Assembly: GCA_015179045.1 (NCBI GenBank)
Contig: WHUZ01000043.1
Location: 372,001-436,000 of the forward strand
DNA from: Kalaharituber pfeilii
Taxonomy: Eukaryota > Ascomycota > Pezizomycetes > Pezizales > Pezizaceae
Length of the DNA stretch: 64,000 bases
Reading direction: 5' to 3'
Below are positions 57,906 through 64,000 of the stretch, piece after piece. Position 1 is the stretch's first letter; the number at the start of each line of letters is the position of its first letter. The translations under genes and the position numbers were made by a program. The notes beneath the pieces were generated by a model, which had not been told where the DNA came from, did not search any database, and was given only the letters and a program-made list of their open reading frames with translations.

Positions 57906-60082
57906 TAGTAGGCAATTGGATACTGCTTCAAATGCACAGACTCTACTATTATGTTACCCATCGCATGACTTAGGAAACTTTTGGAAAGCATTGAATTTGA
58001 TGTCTCGAATTACCCAGCCCCGTTCCTCTCAGAGCAGATGTACTGATGCCAGCCTGTTAGAATAGGTATGTAGATGACATCTTGCCACCAAGGATTTCAA
58101 CCTATGTACTCCAACGTCCAGAACGTTTGACCTCTTTGTCGTTAAGATACTAACCTCACGGCTTATGCAAAGGCGCTATGAACATCAAAAATCGATAGCT
58201 GAGTTGCACAAATACGAGCCTCACAATAAAGTTATCGATATATCCGGCTACCTATGAAATATGTTGGGGTAATCAAGCAGCGGCGAAATTCATAAGAGAT
58301 CTTTTAGTGCAGCTGGAATGCTTTGCTTGTTTTTCTCGATTTTCTCTAGCATGCTTGAAATGGTCGGTTTCATCTTTGAACGTGCTATTTTTGTGTGTCT
58401 GGGGTGCAGGGGTGAGTGTGGAGGGGTGCAGCTAGCATGGCAGGGTTTCTGGTGCACATGTCCATGCAAGCCTTTGATAATTTTCTTTCTTCTGCATTAG
58501 ACCTGGATCACATTGCATAGAGGTGTGTGAAAGGCACGAGACTGATGTCTCCAAAGGTAAGATGAGATCTTGAGCCACGAGGCACACGAAACGGCTTGCC
58601 CCCTTTCCACAATTTTGGTGCTAACAATCCCCAGGTAAGTGCTGCCACAGTGTCTTGTAACCACAGCCACAACCCAAAGAGTGTCTATCATTATATACTT
58701 GTACAGTGCTTACCTTTAAAGATCTCCGCCTTTAGCGGAGTTCTCACTTCCTAGCGGCTGACACATATGTATTACGTCCATTTTGTGGTGAAGACGCGAG
58801 GTGTATCTGGTGCTAAGTATCTCGTCATGGTTACAATATGTGGAATGGCTTTCCATGGATTCCCTGATGATCTCAGTTGAGAGGCAGCCTACCGTCTCAG
58901 TGTATGAAAAAATTGGGTTCCAGGACCTCGTCTATTGGCTGCGCGACAAGCCCGATGACGCTTTCGATCGGCTTCGGGGACAAGTACCATTCCCGTTTGC
59001 GGATCGTGAGGACAATGGTGCCATGCCAAAGTTTGGTTATAGCGCAAAGAGGAGACGAGAATGCCCTGGGCAGAGGAGTAAAGGAAGGAGCAAGCAGTGC
59101 TTTACGCAGAAGCAAGTCTCCTGAACAGAAGCCGAGTTAAAAGAAGGCTCAGCAATACCTGTTGCACATTTATTTAGTAGCAGCTCCAAGCAGATCCGAT
59201 GATGCGGGAGACAGATGAGGAAGCGGGCGTGACACCGTCATAAGATCAAATTCCCTGCTATGCTTTTAAATTTGGCGAGCCCGATGCAGAGCAAGCGGAA
59301 GTGTGCAGAGGGTATGATAGTGGAGCAGGTCCCGGGGCCAAGGCTCCCCGTTAGCAGGAGCAGGAATAATCTCGAAAAGGACGGTACTTGTATACGTGTA
59401 TGTATAAGTATTGTATTCTATCGTTAAGTTTCCAGCTCCTCCATCACGATCCCACATCCTGCGGCCGCTCCAGCCCGGGCTCCCATCTTGGTGCCGCAGC
59501 TCATTCGCTAAGGGCCCTTCCCCATAATTTTGCGCACGCAACATATGATAGCGGCCCTCCACGGCATTGATTCGACAGGGCGCCGGTATTATTACCGCCA
59601 AATAAGCTAAATCGCTAGACAGTCCCATCTTCATCATCACCGTCACCGTCAGACATTGTAAGATCCTCTTGCTCGAGTTAACTTTCTCCTGGCGTATCAG
59701 TACTGTACGAGCGTAATTTAATCTTAATTAATCGTTACAAGTATTCTAGTTGCTCTTGTCGCAGGGTATGTGGGAAAATATCCAGAGCTTACGACATCAG
59801 ACATGCTGACTGGCGGTGACGAGCGCTTCTTTTAGTCTTGAACAAAGGCTAGCAGCTTGCGCCCAGGACAAGAGCCGTCCTGCGAGCCTGCTACTCTGTG
59901 CCGTGTCGCTTTTCTGCCCATCAGCGCTCCCAATTGCGCCCAACTGCTCTCCTGCGGCTCCCGAACTCTTTTGACGTCGGCCCGTAGGAAGGACTGTGAA
60001 GTGCGCTGCGCGAGGCCGTGCAGCTCTGATTACCGATTGAGCAGAGGCATCGTTCAGCGAGGACCAGGCGGGCGTCGTTCGT

Positions 60083-60138
60083 GATCTCTGTCTTCCAGAT
60101 CTCTGTCTTCCAGATCTCTCTCTCTCTCTCTCTCTCTT
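60083..60138. repeat. 15-bp tandem repeat running into CT dinucleotide repeat
   Basis: GATCTCTGTCTTCCA is repeated twice, starts a third copy, and continues as about 24 bases of CT repeat. It lies about 1 kb upstream of the FLC start. Confidence 0.8.
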
Positions 60139-60540
60139 GGCCTCGGAGAGAAAGATTATCTTCTTGGTGTCCGGGCCGCCAAGGGCTAGGACCTGTGGCC
60201 GGTGGGCTGTGCAGCGGAGCGAGCAGAGAATCCTTCGCACCGCGAGGGGGTGCCGCGCGTTACAGCATCCTGAAGGGAAAATTGGTGTGGATCCTGGTTG
60301 CAGCACCTTGCCCAATCCCCCAGCTGCGCTGCGTCTGAGCCAAGGTACCTGCCCGGGTATCTCGCCCTCGCAGGGTTCCCGGCAAAGCTCACGCCAACGC
60401 CTGCCACAGGCACCCCCTTTCCACGCACACCTCCATCTCGAGGCGGAGGCACCGGTCGCTCACTCGCATACCCGCAGCGCAGCGCAGCGTCCTGTGTTGC
60501 TTGTTGCTTCGAGCGCACCCTCACTCGGTCCCTCATATAC

Positions 60541-60660
60541 CCGTGAGGATTCCCCCACCACATTCGCTCACCGTTTCCTCTCACGTCCCACTCCCCCCCC
60601 CCCCCCCAGTCTGCTCCCCTCAAAGGCGTCAGGTTTCCACCCCGCCGCAAGTTCAACTAC
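60541..60660 (+). promoter_or_regulatory. C-tract promoter island of the FLC gene
   Basis: A 15-base C run (60593-60607) lies in a C/T-rich stretch about 515 bp before the FLC start, with C on the coding strand. The regulatory role is inferred from position and recurrence. Confidence 0.35.
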
Positions 60661-61118
60661 CGATCACACTCGCTCCAACTCAGCCTTGAGCAAGACACTC
60701 GGCTGCTCATACGTTGCACTCACACGACTCGCAATTAGGGTAGGAAAACTGGAAAATCAAGAAATTTTTTTTAAGAAAAATAGGGGGTTCGGCTTGCTCT
60801 TTATTTTCACGGTCCCTACAAACCTACAGAGTTGTTTTGTCAACACTGCGTAGGTCTTTGTCGCTCGTTCGCATCACACACCATCGCTCGCATCTATCTG
60901 GACTGGAATTTAGGAGTGTACAGTTGGGAAGCGGGAGCAGGATATAAACGAAGAATCAGGTGTTACGGGACAGTGAAAGTGAAAGTGAAAAAAGGGTATT
61001 CGGAAATTGGGATCCAAATTATTCGGTTAACTGAACCCCTTAACAACTACAACAACAGGAATACAACATCCGAACAGCCTTCAGTGCGACATTCCTTCAG
61101 TTGTCATTACAATACACC

Positions 61119-63563
61119 ATGCGTCTCTCGTTAATATCGCGGGCGACGTCGTCGCTATGGATATGGTATTTACTTTCGTTCACAATAGCACTGACAGCGG
61201 CGGAACGGGTCATAGAGTCTCGGTCTTTAATGTCGTGCATGGCCAATTCGAAATTTTCGGCCTCTCTGTTTCAGGTCACATTTAGCCCTGACACACGGAG
61301 AATCGATTTCACCATTAATGGTGTCTCTGATATCGACAGCAATGTGACGGCTATCATGCAGGTGTATGCTTATGGATACAAGGTGCTAGAGCATATAATA
61401 GATCCTTGCAAAGAAAAGCTACTTGGGATGTGTCCTATGAAGGAGGGTAACCTTGACCTTCAATCAAACGTGGATAATATTTCACAGGAGGTTATTGATA
61501 GCATCCCAGGTTGGTTCTGGCCCTTCAGTTGAACCTTACTCTAAGAAAGCAGCTAATCACAAAAGTTCAGGAATCGCTTTTCAAGTTCCTGATCTTGATG
61601 GAAAGGTTCAGGTTCGTTTCAATATCACTGGAACGGATGAACAAGTTGCCTGTGTTGAGGCGAACTTATCCAACAAAAAAACCGTAGATCAAAAAGCTGT
61701 TGGATGGACCACCGCTGTTATTGTGGGTCTTGGGCTTGTAGCCTCCGCTATTACATCGGGTCTTGGACATGATAATACTGCTGCACATGTTGCAGCCAAT
61801 GCCATGTCACTGTTTGGTTACTTCCAGGCGCAGGCTATGATTGCGATGACTGCTGTGGCTCTGCCACCTATCGTTGCTTCATGGACTCAGAATTTTGATT
61901 GGTGCATGGGGATTATCCGAGTTCGATTTATGCAAAATATTTTTCATTGGTACATACATGCCACAGGCGGCACTCCTACAAATCTCATGAACAACTTAGA
62001 TAGAGTGTCGGTAAGCATACAGAAGCGGTCTCTGCAAGCTGGTATGCTTATGGCAAGGGGGGCAAATGCTCTTGCAAGGAGATCGAACAACGACAATAAA
62101 TCCAATCGTCTAGGCGATTTGGTAACCGTTACGGGGATTGAACGCGTTGCATTCAAGTCCAAAGTTGAGGAAACAAACTTCTTTCTCACAGGATTGTCGT
62201 TCTTCATCATATTCCTTGTTTCTGTTTCATTGTGCGTTGCGGCATTTAAATGGGGTTCAGAATATGCCATCAAGATGAAGTGGATTCATGGTACCAAATT
62301 TCAACAATTTAGGGCAGGGTGGTTGACTTGCCTGAAAGGGATACTGTACCGCCTTGTAAGTTGCTCCTATTTCTACTAGCGTTCACCTATTAGTGCTAAC
62401 GAAAACGATAAATTGTAGATTCTTATTGGATTCCCACAAATGTCTATTCTTTGCCTATGGGAACTTACAGTTCGCGATTCAAAAGCCGCCGTGGTCCTCG
62501 CCATCTTTTTCTTCCTCACCGTCGTTGGTGTATTGACCTGGGCAGCGATTAAAGTCATACAACTTGCCCAGAGGTCTGTCGCCATGCACAAAAACCCCGC
62601 CTATATTCTCTACTCTGACCCATCCGCCCTCAACCGCTGGGGTTTCTTGTATATTCAATACAGGGCCACTGCCTACTATTTTGTGGTTCCTGCTTTACTA
62701 TACATACTCATCAAAGCTACTTTCATTGCCTTTGGACAGAGTGTAGGGACCGTACAGGCCGTTGCCCTGCTAATCGTTGAGTTTGGATACCTCATTGGAG
62801 TTGCCAAAATGAAACCATGGATGGACAAGAAAACCAATATTTTCAATATCTCTATCGCCAGTATCAATACATTGAACAGCATTTTCTTACTTGTTTTTAC
62901 AGGCATTTTCAAGGAACCAGTAAGTTTTAATAGATTGTGATTTTGAAGCTTGGTTATATACTGATACAAGTGATACAGGGTTTGGTAAAAGGAGTCATGG
63001 GGGTAGTATTCTTTATCGTCAATGCAGTTTTTGCTTTAGTGCTCCTGATTCTTGTTCTGGCTTCATCGTGCTACGCCCTATATTCCAAGAATCCCGAGAC
63101 TAGGTATCAACCGATGAGAGATGACCGAGGTTCATTCATCAAGTCAAATCAGGTGCTGGGATCCACAGAATTAGATGCTCTAGGAAAGACTGCACGAGGG
63201 GATACAAAGGAGGCTCGGTTAGATCTTGATGACGACAGAGATTTTACACTTCATGATCCTAGCCATGTTCCTTTACCGCCATCATCAGCCTCCACCCAAG
63301 CGCCAAGTTATCATGAACAACCAATACAACCTTCAATGCCATACTTCCCTTCAAGCAGGGGCGACACAAGGGGTCCTCAGTACTCCCAACGTACAGGGCC
63401 CAGTGACTTACCACTCCTAAATGCTGGAGGTGGTTCCCGCACACCAAGCAGAAATGAGGATAGATCTCCAAGTCCGTTCGGTCAAGGGCCTACCCACTCA
63501 GGAGGATATTCAAAACAAAGTGAAGCCTCCCGGTGGCATGTAGGCGCAGGCTATGACCACTGA
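61119..63563 (+). CDS. FLC family TRP-like membrane protein (flavin carrier / TRP_N + TRP)
   Basis: Four exons (61119-61509, 61571-62355, 62419-62919, 62979-63563) encode 753 residues. The family comprises fungal FLC proteins, linked to FAD import into the ER, calcium handling and wall integrity, with a TRP-channel-like fold. A signal peptide ends near LLSFTIALTAAE. An ML-like lumenal domain follows (SRSLMSCMANSKFSASLFQV, PCKEKLLGMCPMKEGN, PGIAFQVPDLDGKVQVRFN) with N-glycosylation sites. About nine membrane helices come next (GWTTAVIVGLGLVASAITSG, FFLTGLSFFIIFLVSVSL, ILIGFPQMSILCLWELTVRD and others), including PALLYILIKATFIAFGQS and EFGYLIGVAKMKPWMDKKTN. The cytoplasmic tail is Ser/Pro-rich and ends HVGAGYDH. 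For the first intron I used the AG at 61570 because it yields the conserved PGIAF; an AG at 61530 would add 13 unconserved residues plus a shift at the junction. Confidence 0.93.
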
Positions 63564-63777
63564 TTAAAACGTTTTGTTTTGTATCTCTTTTATCACTTCT
63601 TTTTCTGCACTTTATTTTTCTTTTATGAGATATTTCATCCTGGAGTGGTTGGTGTTGAGAATGGACATATCTGGTGTGTAACAGATAACTTATTGAATAT
63701 TCTGGTTAACGCCATTATCAAGGGTCCTGTGTTGAAATAGTTGACGGGTTTTCTTTTCTTTTTTTTAATCTCTTTTT

Positions 63778-63810
<33 letters not shown>

Positions 63811-64000
63811 TCTCGTTCACGGTGTTATTTTCATTTCCGATTTATCTACCCATGGGGAACTCTTGGTCACTTGTTCATAGAACATTTCGAGTCTGTTTTA
63901 GTAATTTTTTTTTTCTTTTTTTAGCCCTGCCACTTTTCACCCTCACACCTGTTACAGCACGCTTCGCTTTTCCTTCAATAAGCATGGCTATGCGATACTC
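63564..64000. other. 3' flank of the FLC gene
   Basis: T-rich sequence with a run of about 30 T at 63779-63809. No further gene start is visible before the window ends. Confidence 0.6.

Larger units (their letters stand above)
56052..61118. other. Intergenic between Myb/SANT-like gene and FLC gene
   Basis: Mostly AT-rich without genes up to 59.2 kb, with a fold-back element at 57601-57905. From 59.8 to 60.7 kb it is GC-rich with CT repeats and a C15 tract, then 60.7-61.1 kb is the FLC leader. Frames at 58801-59124 and 59266-59646 match nothing I recognise. Confidence 0.55.

Noticed and set aside
58080..58165. tRNA-like sequence on the minus strand with a GGTTGAAATCC B-box-like block and hairpins
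   Set aside because: The acceptor pairing contains a mismatch and wobbles, the D-arm spacing does not fit either a short or a long variable-arm tRNA, and the T arm is mispaired. At best it is a dead tRNA or SINE fragment.
59797..60853. Frames of 150-240 codons upstream of the FLC gene
   Set aside because: They overlap the CT repeat and C15 tract; no similarity or splice pattern supports a gene.
1..64000. CRISPR array or bacterial-type operon
   Set aside because: There is no regularly spaced repeat set, and the genes are intron-bearing and eukaryotic.

Overview
This is a gene-sparse stretch of a filamentous ascomycete genome (Pezizomycotina). The evidence is many short GT-AG introns (mostly 48-130 nt), a class III-type chitin synthase, an Opy2-type HOG anchor, an SSD1 homologue, a TRP-like FLC protein and a secreted Rds1-type ferritin-like protein. 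A Leotiomycete is my best guess from the gene repertoire, but the sequence alone does not fix the class. There are no bacterial-type operons or CRISPR arrays, and I saw no convincing tRNA or rRNA gene.

Layout: the 3' end of an unrecognised lysine-rich protein (2-649, +); ERV29/SURF4 cargo receptor (3698-5006, +); a repeat-rich stretch at 7-10.6 kb holding a glutaredoxin-like gene with no visible start (9024-9560, -) next to a dead Tc1/mariner transposase; a run of three minus-strand genes, elongation factor 1B-beta (11562-12703), CPD1-type cyclic phosphodiesterase (13175-13950) and a secreted ferritin-like protein (15233-16420), with a candidate structured Pol III RNA between the last two (about 14340-14604); SSD1 (21876-26404, -); a gene desert with a TA-inserted MITE (28-35 kb); OPY2 (35384-36894, -) diverging from a class III chitin synthase (41277-44379, +); a nest of TA-flanked inverted-repeat elements (46.3-48.8 kb); ribosomal protein uL1/L10a (49064-49984, +) convergent with a divergent 14-3-3 protein (51090-51954, -); retroelement debris (53.6-53.9 kb); a Myb/SANT-like protein (55191-56051, -); another fold-back element (57.6-57.9 kb); and an FLC/TRP-like membrane protein (61119-63563, +).

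Several genes fit a cell-surface theme. SSD1 (translational control of wall mRNAs, Cbk1 target), OPY2 (HOG pathway membrane anchor), chitin synthase and the FLC protein all act on wall integrity or osmotic stress, although their spacing gives no evidence of a cluster. Exons were assembled by hand from splice signals, reading phase and family similarity, so boundaries are well supported where the protein is conserved and weaker at N-termini. The parts of the window least explained by ordinary genes are the TA-targeted palindromic elements, the structured RNA candidate, the modified binding residues of the 14-3-3 protein and the C-tract promoter islands.
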